From assembly GCA_016715995.1 (NCBI GenBank), contig JADJXF010000020.1, positions 57,933 through 121,932 of the forward strand: 64,000 nt of DNA, given 5' to 3'. The notes below the pieces were generated by a model. That model did no database searches. It was not told the DNA's origin and saw nothing but the letters and a program-made list of their open reading frames with translations. Position 1 is the stretch's first letter; each line of letters begins with the position of its first letter. The stretch is from Flavobacteriales bacterium. GTDB taxonomy: Bacteria > Bacteroidota > Bacteroidia > Flavobacteriales_F > PHOS-HE28. The position numbers and the translations under genes were made by a program. Shown here piece after piece: positions 50,838 to 60,380 of this stretch.

Positions 50838-51611
50838 ATGGCCAGCGCGTCGATCACCTTCCTCGGCACCGGTACCAGCCAGGGCGTACCTGTGGTCGGA
50901 TGCGATTGCGCCGTGTGCGCCAGCACCGACTCACACGACAAGCGGTTGCGCACCTCGGCGCTGGTCCAAATGGGCGGTGTCCATCTCCTGATTGATGCAG
51001 GCCCCGACCTGCGCCAGCAGATGCTCGTTAACGGCACCCGACATTTGGACGCCGTGCTGCTGACCCACGAGCACATGGATCACGTGGGTGGCATCGACGA
51101 TTTGCGCGCGTTCAATTACCGACAGCAGCGCGCCATGGACATCCATGCGAACGCCGCGACGCTGGCTGCGGTGCGCCGGACTTTCCATTATGCCTTCGCG
51201 GAGGAGCGCTACCCGGGCGTGCCGGAGCTGCGGCTGCACACCATTGAAGGACCGTTCTCCATCGGCGATGTGCCAGTGGAGCCCTTCGAGGTGATGCACG
51301 GGAACCTGCCGGTGCTCGGCTTCCGGATCGGCGGCTTGGCGTACATCACCGACGCCAAGGAACTCTCTGAACAGTTGGTGGAGCGCCTATCGGGGGTGGA
51401 TACGCTCGTGCTCAATGCGCTGCGCAGGTCCGAGCACCCGACGCACTTGAACTTGCAGCAAGCCCTATCCATCGTAGCGCGCATCGGGCCTCGCCGCGCG
51501 TATTTCACGCACATTAGTCACTTGCTTGGCGCGCACGAGCCCGTGAGCCGCGACCTGCCGGCGCATGTGGCCTTGGCGCATGATGGGCTCCGGGTGGACT
51601 TCCCCGCATAG
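50838..51611 (+). CDS. MBL-fold metallo-hydrolase (PhnP-like)
   Basis: A 257-residue metallo-beta-lactamase-fold phosphodiesterase. The N-terminus ITFLGTGTSQGVPVVGCDCAVC has the CxC pair of PhnP-like enzymes. The metal site is LLTHEHMDHVGGIDDLRAF, with further ligands in PVEPFEVMHGNLPVLGFRI, AYITDAKELSEQ and YFTHISHLLGAHE. PhnP-like enzymes hydrolyse cyclic phosphodiesters such as those formed in phosphonate use; other members act in nucleotide turnover, and no phn genes are nearby. The start lies five bases after a GATCTTTG element. Confidence 0.9.
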   Translation: MASASITFLGTGTSQGVPVVGCDCAVCASTDSHDKRLRTSALVQMGGVHLLIDAGPDLRQQMLVNGTRHLDAVLLTHEHMDHVGGIDDLRAFNYRQQRAMDIHANAATLAAVRRTFHYAFAEERYPGVPELRLHTIEGPFSIGDVPVEPFEVMHGNLPVLGFRIGGLAYITDAKELSEQLVERLSGVDTLVLNALRRSEHPTHLNLQQALSIVARIGPRRAYFTHISHLLGAHEPVSRDLPAHVALAHDGLRVDFPA

Positions 51612-51685
51612 CATCAACTCCATCCGTCTTGGTTTTGCCCGGTTCGGTGCGATCCACCACCTTCGACCGCCTGAAAGCCCATGCC

Positions 51686-54637
51686 ATGAACCTCCGTACC
51701 CTGTTCGCCACCCTCGTCGCTGCCCTCTTCGCGCTCGGATCCGACGCACAGCATCGCCCCGATCCCGCCGCAGTGTCCTTCATCAAGGACATCCGACAGA
51801 TGCCGGACATCGCTTATCAGGCCCAGCTCCGGCAAGGTGAGGCCTGGCAGGGGTTCCTTGCAGCGCACCCCGAATGGGTGGTGGAGTACAACGAGTCGTC
51901 GGGAATGCCGCGCAAGGCATTCGGCCCGCCCATCGCCGCAGGTGGCGATACGCCGTTGGAGAAGGCGTTGAGCTTCATGACCAGCGAGCTTGCGCGCTTC
52001 GGACTGCCTGTGACGGAACTCGAACATGTGACCACTTCCCCAGCCACGCGTGTGACCTATGTGCATTTCCGACAGGTCCACAATGGCATGCCCGTGTTGC
52101 TGGCCAAAGCGCAGGTGAAGCTGGATGCACAAGGCCGCGTGATTGCCTTCGGCGCGGATGTGCATGCCGATATCCCCGAGGACCTGACACCTATCCTCAG
52201 CAGCGTGCAGGCCTTGGCTATCGCGCAGGAAGGACTGGTCGGCATCACTGGAGCGGAGGCCATGGGTGCCCGGTTTCTGCCGATACCCGGAGAGCGGACC
52301 ACAGATCATCGCATCGTGGAAGAGGTGATCGTGCATACCCAAGGCGGGCGCCCCGGTCGCTACCAGTGCTTGGTGGATCTGCGCAGTGGCGAACTGCTGC
52401 ACCGCGAGGATCAAGTGGTGAGCGAACACGGTCATGTTCAGGAGGCCGACGATGCCGCCGACGTTCAAGTGGATGCCAACGTTCACATGGACGGTGCGCT
52501 GGTCCCTGCAACGGTGCAGGGCCTGCCTGATCTGCGACTGACGATCAACGGCAGCTTCTACTACACCGACCAGAACGGCTATTTGCCGACTGGACTCACG
52601 GGCCCGGTATCGGCACAGGTGCAGCTCCGGGGCCGCTGGTCGAACACGCGCACGGCAGCGGTGACGCCGTCGTTCAACACCACGTTGAATGAAGGGAGCA
52701 ACAATATCAGCTTCGATGCGAATGCCAACATCCGGCAGCGCACCGCCTACTATCATGTGAGCCGGATCCACAACCACTGCAACGCGGTGCTGCCCGGCTT
52801 CACCGGCATGGACGTGGTGCTGAACACGAACGTGGATGTGACCGGTGATACGTGCAACGCATACTACGACGGCAGCTCGATCAACTTCTACGCCCAGTCG
52901 GCCACCTGCCGCGCACTCTCGCTCTATGCCGATGTGGTGTACCACGAATACGGCCATGGCATCAATGCCACCTATTACCAATCACAGGGACAGGTCTTCA
53001 GCAACGGCGCCATGAATGAGGGTTACGCGGACGTGTGGGCGATCACACTCACCGAGAATCCGGTGATGACGCTGGGATGGCGGTTCAATGAGCCCAACAG
53101 CTTCATCCGCCGGTATGATGAGAACCCGCGCGTGTACCCGATCGACATCGTGGGCGAGGTCCATCGTGATGGAGAGATCATCGCCGGAGCCTGGTGGGAC
53201 ACGTACCGACTGCTGAACTGGAACATGCCGCTCACGCTGCAGCTGTTCCGCGACGCTTTCCCGGGCCACCAGGCGAACGTGGCCAATGGGCAGGAGGGAG
53301 CGGCATTCCGTGATGTCCTGATCGATGTGCTCCAGGCCGACGACGATGATGGCAACATCGCCAATGGCACGCCGAACGGGGTGGCCATCGTGGAGGCCTT
53401 CGCGCTGCATGGCATCACGCTGCTCAGCAACGCGCAGTTCAACCATACGGCCGTGGCTGCTGCCAACCAGGCCACCACCATCCCAATCAATGCCACCCTG
53501 GCGCTCACGTTCCCATTCAACACATACGTGGGCGGAGCCGAGCTGCATTACCGCGTGACCGAGAACTCACCTTGGGTCACCACCCCGATGAACATCAACG
53601 GCAATAATTACACTTCGCAGATCCCCGGACAGCCTGCCGGCACCGTCGTGGCTTATTACCTCACCGTGCAAGACGTCTTCGGCAGCATCAGCTCCGTGAC
53701 CCCTGCGGGTGCGCAATTGCATGCGCTGGGCTATCTCCCGCATTACATCCTGGTCGGCTTCAACCTCATCGCCACTGAGGATGGGGACAATTTCAGCGAG
53801 CTTGGCAACTGGACCACTTCGCCGCAAGGGAATGCCATCACCGGGCAGTGGGAATACGGCGTGCTCATCCCGTCGTACATCACCCCGGGCAACGCGAGCA
53901 CCATCGTGCAGCCGGGTCAGCAGCATACGCCAGGGGGATTCCTCTGTTGGTTCACCGGCAACGCGAGCGGCCCGAATGCGGGCGCCGGCGAGAACGATGT
54001 GGATGCTGGATCCACCTTCCTCGTCAGTGATCCGATGAACCTGACCAGCTACACGAATCCTGCCTTCACCTACTGGCGTTGGTACACGAATAACAGCGGG
54101 TCGAATCCCAGTGCTGATTGGTGGCAGGTGCAGATCAGTAATAATAGCGGCTCCACTTGGGTGAAGGTGGAGGACACCAAGAGCAGCGACAAGAGCTGGC
54201 GCCGGAAGGCTTTCCGGGTGGAAGAGTACCTGCCGCTCACGGCGAACATGCGCCTGCGTTTCATCGCCAGCGATAGCATCCGTCCCGGTGTCACTTCGAA
54301 CGGCCAGAGCCTCGTCGAGGCAGCAATCGACGATATCCAACTGTGGAATGGCCCGGAGAACACCTTGACCGTGGAGGAGCCTGTGCAAGTCATCGCTGCT
54401 GTGTTCCCGAGTCCGGCCAACGATGTGCTCAATGTCACTTTCTCCATTGCGGAATTGCACGGGCTGCGCTTGCAGGTGATGGACCTCGCTGGCCGGGTGG
54501 TGCTGCAGAACGCGGCGACAAATGCTGGATCCGGCATGGCCCGGTTGGATATCCGCGCGCTCGCCGATGGACAGTACATCCTATCCGCGCGATGGGAGGG
54601 TGGACGGAGCGAGCGACGGTTCAGCGTGCTTCGTTGA
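51686..54637 (+). CDS. secreted M36-like (fungalysin) metalloprotease with type IX sorting domain
   Basis: A 983-residue exported protease. Signal peptide (LRTLFATLVAALFALGSDAQ) at the ATG at 51686. A pro-region of ~190 residues resembles FTP/PepSY (VTYVHFRQVHNGMPVLLAKA). The zinc site is VYHEYGHGINATYYQ at 420-424 with the third ligand Glu445 in MNEGYADVW. Later come a FN3-like or immunoglobulin-like stretch (LHYRVTENSPWVTTPMN), an MAM/jelly-roll-like region (SDPMNLTSYTNPAFTYWRWY) and the sorting domain (VFPSPANDVLNVTFSI to FSVLR). It would digest proteins outside the cell. Confidence 0.9.
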   Translation: MNLRTLFATLVAALFALGSDAQHRPDPAAVSFIKDIRQMPDIAYQAQLRQGEAWQGFLAAHPEWVVEYNESSGMPRKAFGPPIAAGGDTPLEKALSFMTSELARFGLPVTELEHVTTSPATRVTYVHFRQVHNGMPVLLAKAQVKLDAQGRVIAFGADVHADIPEDLTPILSSVQALAIAQEGLVGITGAEAMGARFLPIPGERTTDHRIVEEVIVHTQGGRPGRYQCLVDLRSGELLHREDQVVSEHGHVQEADDAADVQVDANVHMDGALVPATVQGLPDLRLTINGSFYYTDQNGYLPTGLTGPVSAQVQLRGRWSNTRTAAVTPSFNTTLNEGSNNISFDANANIRQRTAYYHVSRIHNHCNAVLPGFTGMDVVLNTNVDVTGDTCNAYYDGSSINFYAQSATCRALSLYADVVYHEYGHGINATYYQSQGQVFSNGAMNEGYADVWAITLTENPVMTLGWRFNEPNSFIRRYDENPRVYPIDIVGEVHRDGEIIAGAWWDTYRLLNWNMPLTLQLFRDAFPGHQANVANGQEGAAFRDVLIDVLQADDDDGNIANGTPNGVAIVEAFALHGITLLSNAQFNHTAVAAANQATTIPINATLALTFPFNTYVGGAELHYRVTENSPWVTTPMNINGNNYTSQIPGQPAGTVVAYYLTVQDVFGSISSVTPAGAQLHALGYLPHYILVGFNLIATEDGDNFSELGNWTTSPQGNAITGQWEYGVLIPSYITPGNASTIVQPGQQHTPGGFLCWFTGNASGPNAGAGENDVDAGSTFLVSDPMNLTSYTNPAFTYWRWYTNNSGSNPSADWWQVQISNNSGSTWVKVEDTKSSDKSWRRKAFRVEEYLPLTANMRLRFIASDSIRPGVTSNGQSLVEAAIDDIQLWNGPENTLTVEEPVQVIAAVFPSPANDVLNVTFSIAELHGLRLQVMDLAGRVVLQNAATNAGSGMARLDIRALADGQYILSARWEGGRSERRFSVLR

Positions 54638-54646
54638 GCGGCTTCA

Positions 54647-54683
54647 TGCCATGACCTGACCGGTCTGGCGCCGAGTCATGGCA
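54647..54683. repeat. inverted repeat between convergent genes
   Basis: Arms TGCCATGAC and GTCATGGCA with a 19-base loop between the metalloprotease and LamG genes. It could be a bidirectional terminator but there is no T tract, and it covers the LamG stop codon. Confidence 0.4.
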
Positions 54684-55593
54684 GAAGGACGCGAATGGCC
54701 TGCGACCGTTCGCCATCCTGCATGCGAATGAGCACCAGTCCGTGGCAACGTTCCTGGATACGGGCAATCGGGTTTCCGTTGGCAATCGTCCTAAGGACTT
54801 CTCGACCGAGCGCATCGTGAACAGTAATTCGACCGAGTGGGGAAGCTCCGTGCAGCAATTCCGCGAGTGAACTTGGGCGCGCTCCTTCGTCGCGCAGGCC
54901 GGTGGTGAGCGTCTCGAAGAGCAGATTGATGATCTCCGTGTCGGTGAGCGCGCGATCGTAGAGGCGCACGTCGTCGATCCAGCCGGAGAACGGATGCGCG
55001 CCGGTGCTGAGCGCGCCAAGCGAGGCCGGTGCCTGCGGGTGCAATCCGATGAGGCCGCCCTTGGGCAGCGCGCCCATGAGACCGGCGTTCACATAGAGCC
55101 GCATCTCCGAGCCGTCGTACACGCCGACAATGTGGTACCAGTTGCCACCGAAGAGCGAGGACGGCGGTGTGGCGAGCTCGGTGCCGACGCCACCCGACCG
55201 CAGCCGGAACCGCAATGCGCTTCCGTTCATGAAGGCGATGGACCAGACGTGGTCGCTCAACTGCGGCCCCGTGGCCTTGGCGATAAGCGTGCGCTCCATG
55301 CCGGTCACGAAGTCGGGCTTGGTCCAGAGTGAGATGGTGAAGCCCGTGTTGCCCGTCGTGATGTCGCAGGGCCCCAGCACGATCCGGTCATCCACGCCAT
55401 CGAACCGTGCGGCGCCTTGGTGGTGGCCGCCGACGGGGTCCCAGAGCGTGCCGCCGACGAGCATGCCATTCGCACCGCCCCACGCGTGTGCCAGGGTGCC
55501 GCTGCTCTCATCCAAAGGCCAATGGAAGACGGGTGGTTGGGCAAGTGCGGCGGTCGCCAGCAGCGACGCACCTAGGAGCTGGAAGCGTTTCAT
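54676..55593 (-). CDS. exported LamG (concanavalin-like) domain protein
   Basis: A 305-residue exported protein. Signal peptide (FQLLGASLLATAALAQ). Residues ~25-225 form a LamG jelly roll (HWPLDESSGTLAHAWGGANG, GAARFDGVDDRIVLGPC and the GWIDDVRLYDRALTDTEI end), a fold that binds glycans or proteins. The last ~70 residues (LHGASPLGRITVHDALGREV to VLLP) look like a degenerate type IX sorting domain; the first part of the domain is atypical. The binding partner is unknown. It is convergent with the metalloprotease gene. Confidence 0.8.
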   Translation of the reverse strand: MKRFQLLGASLLATAALAQPPVFHWPLDESSGTLAHAWGGANGMLVGGTLWDPVGGHHQGAARFDGVDDRIVLGPCDITTGNTGFTISLWTKPDFVTGMERTLIAKATGPQLSDHVWSIAFMNGSALRFRLRSGGVGTELATPPSSLFGGNWYHIVGVYDGSEMRLYVNAGLMGALPKGGLIGLHPQAPASLGALSTGAHPFSGWIDDVRLYDRALTDTEIINLLFETLTTGLRDEGARPSSLAELLHGASPLGRITVHDALGREVLRTIANGNPIARIQERCHGLVLIRMQDGERSQAIRVLLP

Positions 55594-55702
55594 GGCCGAG
55601 CGGTTTCACGCGGGAACGGCGGCTATCGGCCATGGTTCCGTGCGATCGACGAGCGGTCCGTCCGCGCGGACGATGGGCACTTCGTGATGGCTGTACGACG
55701 AT

Positions 55703-56878
55703 TCAGCGGAAAGCCACCCCCATGCGGCTTGCGGCAAGTTGCTGGTATACGGACCGCAGCCGCTCGATGCCTGGACGCTTGCCGGCGCGGGCCAGGATCC
55801 GGGTCGCAAGGTCGCCGTGCTCGATGATCATGCCGATGTGGCCGCGGGCATTCTCACCCAACTCGCCGTAAAGCTCAACGAAGAGATGCTGCAAGAGCCT
55901 CGCGGCGGGGACATCCTCCTGCTTCATGAGCCCGAACATGAGAAGGTAGTCCTTGTTGGTCAGCACGGCTTGGCACCCATCCTTGATCGTGATGGTCATG
56001 ATGGCCATCAGGTCATCGGTGCTCCATGCGCGTTGCAGGTAGTTGCTCACCCATCGGCCGGCGAGCTGCGCTTTCAGCACCGCGAGGATGAACTCCAGCA
56101 CCGCCATGTCCGCAGCGGCATTCTCCTGGGCATCGATGGCGTGGATGGAGACCACATTCGGCTCGAAGGCCGTGGTGGCCGCCCGCCAGTCGAGCGATTG
56201 GAGGTCGGGCAACGCGGCCCGGTCCAATCGTGCGGCGGCTTGGGCAATGGGGCCGAGCACCTCGCGGTCATGATCGGCCTGCTCAAAGACCGCTTCCGGA
56301 ATGAAGCCACCCACGCGCTCAGGGAACGCGTCGTAGAGGTCGAGGCAGGCACGCAGCCTGGCGCTTCGATGGCCGGTATTCCGACCGTCACGGAACGGTG
56401 TGGCGGCGCAGATGGCGGGAATCAGCGGAAGCACCAGCCGCACTGCCGAGATCAGCTTGCCGAAATCGCCGGCGCGGTCGAACGGCAGGTCGAGCCGGAG
56501 ACCCGCACGCAGGCAGGCCGGAGACGCTCCATCGGTCGCGGGCCAAGGGGCGATGGGCGAAACACCGGGCAGCAGGGCGCAACCTGCCTGCTCCAGCGCA
56601 GGGGTGAGCGTGGCGTGCAGCGCAGTCAGTTTGCGCACCCAATTGGCCGGTCGGCGCGCCGGGCGGGAGCTCTGCACGGAGATGCGCTCGGGGGCGGAGC
56701 CAAGCACCACCTGTAGGTCCCGCCGGTCCGGATGCGTGCGCGATGTCGATGGGAGCGGAGTCAGGGCCACGGTGGCACCGATGGGCAGAATCGCCAGCGA
56801 TTCTTGCTCGACACAGGCGGCCTCCACGGCAAATCCGAAGGAATCGAGCGGTGGGGTGCGGCGAAGGCGTTCGGCCAT
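55703..56878 (-). CDS. GCS2-family carboxylate-amine ligase-like protein
   Basis: A 391-residue protein of the glutamate-cysteine ligase 2 family (YbdK-like). The best blocks are RLDLPFDRAGDFGKLISAVR, LVLPLIPAICAATPFRDG, RNTGHRSARLRACLDLYDAF and VGGFIPEAVFEQADHDREVL, which are typical of the family. The VSIHAIDAQENAAADMAVLE block corresponds to the usual DVQEC-like strand but with Asn in place of Cys. Family members join an amino group to glutamate or a related carboxylate with ATP; the substrate is unknown. No ATP-grasp partner gene is adjacent. I chose the ATG at 56878, six bases from a GACCTTTG element; an ATG six codons upstream is possible. Confidence 0.7.
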   Translation of the reverse strand: MAERLRRTPPLDSFGFAVEAACVEQESLAILPIGATVALTPLPSTSRTHPDRRDLQVVLGSAPERISVQSSRPARRPANWVRKLTALHATLTPALEQAGCALLPGVSPIAPWPATDGASPACLRAGLRLDLPFDRAGDFGKLISAVRLVLPLIPAICAATPFRDGRNTGHRSARLRACLDLYDAFPERVGGFIPEAVFEQADHDREVLGPIAQAAARLDRAALPDLQSLDWRAATTAFEPNVVSIHAIDAQENAAADMAVLEFILAVLKAQLAGRWVSNYLQRAWSTDDLMAIMTITIKDGCQAVLTNKDYLLMFGLMKQEDVPAARLLQHLFVELYGELGENARGHIGMIIEHGDLATRILARAGKRPGIERLRSVYQQLAASRMGVAFR

Positions 56879-56884
56879 GGCCTT

Positions 56885-56892
56885 CAAAGGTC
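56885..56892 (-). promoter_or_regulatory. -7-like element of the GCS2-family gene
   Basis: Minus-strand GACCTTTG, ending six bases before the ATG at 56878. Confidence 0.4.
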
Positions 56893-56975
56893 GCATTCGC
56901 CTGCTGAAAGCACCGACCCACCGCCGATCGTGGATTACCGGACGAACATCCTTCGGCTGCGCGATCGTCACCCGC

Positions 56976-56983
56976 TATTTTGC
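56976..56983 (+). promoter_or_regulatory. -7 element of the M12B-like protease gene
   Basis: TATTTTGC, 24 bases before the ATG at 57008. Confidence 0.45.
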
Positions 56984-57007
56984 GGCTCACAAAACGTGAA
57001 CCGCGAT

Positions 57008-59974
57008 ATGCGCCGAATTCTTATTGTCCTTCTGGCCCTCTTGCCTGGCCTTGTTCTCGGTCAGGACTCGCCTCAACGCGTCAGCCAGCGGATTCAATCA
57101 GCCCGGACTTTGGGCGCTTTCACGCCGGTAGGCCTATTCCAAGCTGTTCCGGAGTCGCCTGCCACCAGAGCGCTGTGGGCCAACGCGCTGAGGGCCTCCA
57201 CCGTGCTGCGATTCGATGTGGACGCGGCTCAGGCACTGCTCCAAGCCCGGCATCCGTTCATCGCGTTCGAATTGACCAGTGATCGCGGCACCGAGATCCT
57301 GGATCTCGAGTTGAGGGGCATCACCGCCGAGGGCTTCGGTGTTCGGGTTTCCAGCACAGGGGATTGGACCGAGGTTCCAGCCGCTGTCCACTACCGGGGC
57401 GTCGTGCGCGGCGTGCCCGGCTCATTGGCGGCAATCAGCGTCTTCGAGAAGGAGGTGATGGGCTTGATCGGTGATGCACAGGGCGATCGCGTGCTGGGTC
57501 GGCTCGCAGACGACGATGAGGGAATGCATGTCTTCTATCACGAAGTCGACCTGCGCGGCACCTTCAATCCCGTTTGCGGCACGCCGGATCTGGACCTTAA
57601 CGAGCGTCCGGAGCCACGCGGCGAAGGCGGTGCGAAAACCATGCGTTGCGTGAACCTGTACTGGGAGGCCGCATACGACCTCTTCCAGAACAAGGGAAGT
57701 GTTGCGAACGTCACGACCTACCTCACCGGGCTCTTCAACCAAGTGTCCACCTTACTGGATAACGATGGCGTTGACGTGCTGCTTTCGGAGATCTTCGTCT
57801 GGAACACGGCGAGCCCTTATCCAGGTCCGTCGAGCAGCAATAAGCTCAGCCAGTTCGGTCAGGTCCGCACGAGCTTCAATGGCAACCTGGCCCACTTGAT
57901 CGACTTGGGCGGCACAGGTGGCGTCGCCTGGTTGAACTCGCTATGCGGTGGCACGAGCAGTCGCATGGCTTACAGCGGCATCAACACGACGTTCCAGAAC
58001 GTGCCCACCTATAGCTGGAGCGTCGAGGTGGTCACGCACGAGACGGGCCACAACCTTGGTTCATCGCATACGCACGCCTGTGTCTGGAACGGCGACAACA
58101 CCGCTATTGATGGCTGCGGACCTGCGGCAGGATACACGGAGGGCAGCTGCCCGCAGGCCCCCGTTCCGCCATCGAGCGTCGGCGGCACGATCATGAGCTA
58201 TTGCCACCTCGTGAGCGCAGGCATCAAGTTCGCCAACGGCTTCGGCCCGCAGCCTGGCCTGCGCATCCGTGAGCGCGTGAATGCCAGTTCCTGCTTAGGA
58301 ATGTGCGGCACCACATGCGACGCCCCTACGCCGCTCAGCGTAACCAACCTCAATGCCACGGCCGCGACGCTCAATTGGGCAAACTATGGAGCGGTTAGCT
58401 ACACCCTCCGCTGGAAGCCCGTCAGCAGCGGCACCTGGACCACGCTCACTGGACTCACCGCCACGACCTACGGACTAACCGGCCTCACCCAGAACGTGCA
58501 GTATGAGTTTCAGGTGCTCTGCGTTTGCACCGCCAGCAGCAGCGCGTACAGCGCCAGCAGGCAGTTCACCACGCCGGTGCCGTGCCCGGAGGCTTATGAG
58601 CCGAATGGCACCACCGGAACCGCACCGACCGTCACCCTTCCGGCGACGATCAACGCGCTCATCGCCACCAATGGCGATGTGGACTACTACCGCTTCACCA
58701 TTGCCGCCACCAGCACCATCAGCCTCTTTCTCGGCAACCTTCCGGCCGATTACGAGCTGCGGCTGCTGAATGGCGCTGGCTCAACGTTGGCCAACTCCAC
58801 CAATGGCGGCACCACGAGTGAGTACATCTCATATCCGAACGCCGCTGCCGGCACCTACTTCGTCCGGGTCATCGGGTTCAGTGGGGCGTTCAATGCCAGC
58901 CAATGCTATCTCCTCACCATCAATGCGGTGGTGACCACGTGCAACGTGCCTCAGGGAATCCAGGTCTCAAGCATCACGTGGAACAGCGCCTCCGTTTCGT
59001 GGAGCGGTGGCCAGCCCGGTGGATCCACCACCTATGATCTCCGCTGGAAGCCGAGCAGCCTCACCTCCTGGAACACGGTGAGCGGCATTGCCGCCAGCCC
59101 CTACAGCCTCACCGGCCTCGACCCCCTTACCAGCTACGACGTGCAGGTGCGCGCGGTGTGCGGCGGTTTGCAGGGCATAACGTCCGATTGGTCTAGCACG
59201 GTGGTGTTCACCACGTTGCAAGCCCCGTGTGAGGTGGTGCCACGCTCGGTAGTGGCGGCGAAGGTCTTCCTGGAGGGGGCCTATCGCCAAGCAGCGGGAC
59301 TTATGGCGGACAGTCTTCGCAAGCTGAATCTGCTTCCGCTCACCGAGCCGTACACGGCGATGGGACACACCATCAGCGGCCCGACCACGACCAGCCCAAG
59401 CGTGTTCTCCGTAACTGGCAGCAATGCCGTGGTGGACTGGGTGCTGGTGGAGGTCCGGCAGAACAGTTCGCCGCATGCGGTGCTGGAGGCGCGTGCTGGC
59501 CTGGTGCAACGCGATGGCGATGTGGTGGCGCCGGATGGCGTTTCACCCTTGGGCTTCTGTCAGAATGCCGGGACCTATCGTGTGGCCGTTCGCCATCGGA
59601 ACCACTTGGGCGTGATGACCGGAACCGGCTACGCCTTGAGCGGGACTTCCACGGCGGTCAACCTGACCGTCAGCGGCACGGCGACCTATGGTTCCGGTGC
59701 GCGAAAGACGGTTGGCAGCATTGTGGCGCTATGGGCGGGCAATGTGGATGCGAACCATGAGCTGAAATACACCGGTCAGGACAATGACCGCGACCCCATC
59801 CTGCTGGCCGTGGGCGGCAGCGTGCCCACGAACACCGTGGTGGTGTACAGCGCGAGCGATGTGAACATGGACGGCACGGTCAAGTACATCGGTCAGGACA
59901 ACGATCGTGACCCCATCCTCAGCAACGTAGGGGGGAGCGTCCCCACAAATACGTTGCCCCAACAGTTACCGTAG
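57008..59974 (+). CDS. secreted reprolysin-like metalloprotease with FN3, PPC and a repeated C-terminal module
   Basis: A 988-residue exported protease. Signal peptide (RILIVLLALLPGLVLGQ) at 57008. The metzincin site is VVTHETGHNLGSSHTHACVW (His344, His348, His354) with a Met turn in GGTIMSYCHLVS. Two fibronectin type III domains flank a pre-peptidase C-terminal (PPC) domain (EAYEPNGTTGTAPTVTLPAT, DVDYYRFTIAATSTISLFLG). The end has no standard sorting domain but a module with two ~35-residue repeats around YTGQDNDRDPILLAVGG and YIGQDNDRDPILSNVGG, ending NTLPQQLP. This ending is seen in other flavobacterial secreted proteins, as far as I remember. Confidence 0.9.
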   Translation: MRRILIVLLALLPGLVLGQDSPQRVSQRIQSARTLGAFTPVGLFQAVPESPATRALWANALRASTVLRFDVDAAQALLQARHPFIAFELTSDRGTEILDLELRGITAEGFGVRVSSTGDWTEVPAAVHYRGVVRGVPGSLAAISVFEKEVMGLIGDAQGDRVLGRLADDDEGMHVFYHEVDLRGTFNPVCGTPDLDLNERPEPRGEGGAKTMRCVNLYWEAAYDLFQNKGSVANVTTYLTGLFNQVSTLLDNDGVDVLLSEIFVWNTASPYPGPSSSNKLSQFGQVRTSFNGNLAHLIDLGGTGGVAWLNSLCGGTSSRMAYSGINTTFQNVPTYSWSVEVVTHETGHNLGSSHTHACVWNGDNTAIDGCGPAAGYTEGSCPQAPVPPSSVGGTIMSYCHLVSAGIKFANGFGPQPGLRIRERVNASSCLGMCGTTCDAPTPLSVTNLNATAATLNWANYGAVSYTLRWKPVSSGTWTTLTGLTATTYGLTGLTQNVQYEFQVLCVCTASSSAYSASRQFTTPVPCPEAYEPNGTTGTAPTVTLPATINALIATNGDVDYYRFTIAATSTISLFLGNLPADYELRLLNGAGSTLANSTNGGTTSEYISYPNAAAGTYFVRVIGFSGAFNASQCYLLTINAVVTTCNVPQGIQVSSITWNSASVSWSGGQPGGSTTYDLRWKPSSLTSWNTVSGIAASPYSLTGLDPLTSYDVQVRAVCGGLQGITSDWSSTVVFTTLQAPCEVVPRSVVAAKVFLEGAYRQAAGLMADSLRKLNLLPLTEPYTAMGHTISGPTTTSPSVFSVTGSNAVVDWVLVEVRQNSSPHAVLEARAGLVQRDGDVVAPDGVSPLGFCQNAGTYRVAVRHRNHLGVMTGTGYALSGTSTAVNLTVSGTATYGSGARKTVGSIVALWAGNVDANHELKYTGQDNDRDPILLAVGGSVPTNTVVVYSASDVNMDGTVKYIGQDNDRDPILSNVGGSVPTNTLPQQLP

Positions 59975-59999
59975 TGCGGATAGCGCTTGCGTTCAGGCG

Positions 60000-60225
60000 C
60001 GCACGGCCAGATACGTTTCGGTAGGGCCCACAGCAGCCGTTGGGTGACGATTCGGCAATCGGGGAAGAGCGCCTTCATTTCGTGCTTGGTGAGCAGGCGT
60101 GCATAGTCCACCATCACATCGATATCGGCCTTCGTCGGTTTCTTCTAGCCAGCCCCAAACAAGTGGTCCGGATACTGGTCCTTCTCCTTCACGGGTACAC
60201 GGCAGGATCAGGAAGATGATTTCGT
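60000..60225 (-). pseudogene. decayed remnant, possibly a methyltransferase C-terminus
   Basis: In the 406-base spacer between the metalloprotease and parE genes, the minus strand reads DEIIFLILPC, then after a frameshift VPVKEKDQYPDHLFGAG, a TAG stop (60145-60147), then KKPTKADIDVMVDYARLLTK and HEMKALFPDCRIVTQRLL. The second half resembles the C-terminal helix and strand of class I SAM methyltransferases (RLLT-x-x-E-x-x-x-LFP). No start or complete domain is left. The assignment is tentative; the disrupted but protein-like pattern is the main evidence. Confidence 0.45.
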
Positions 60226-60325
60226 CTGCCTAGGGCATAAATGCGGAGGCTGGCGCTGTTCAAAACCCTCCCCGATCGTGGAAAACGCGGTTTTCAGATG
60301 CCGGTGCGCCGCCTTGGGAGCGGGA

Positions 60326-60333
60326 TACCTTCG
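60326..60333 (+). promoter_or_regulatory. -7 element of the parE operon
   Basis: TACCTTCG, 47 bases before the parE ATG. A small palindrome (GAAAACGCGGTTTTC) lies about 30 bases further upstream. Confidence 0.5.
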
Positions 60334-60380
60334 TCCCATCGCTGAGAACCCGCGCCAATGCTGGGGAGCAGCGCTCGCAG

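Noticed and set aside
60280..60294. GAAAACGCGGTTTTC palindrome as a terminator or operator
   Set aside because: A perfect short palindrome without T tract or known protein match; too little to annotate.
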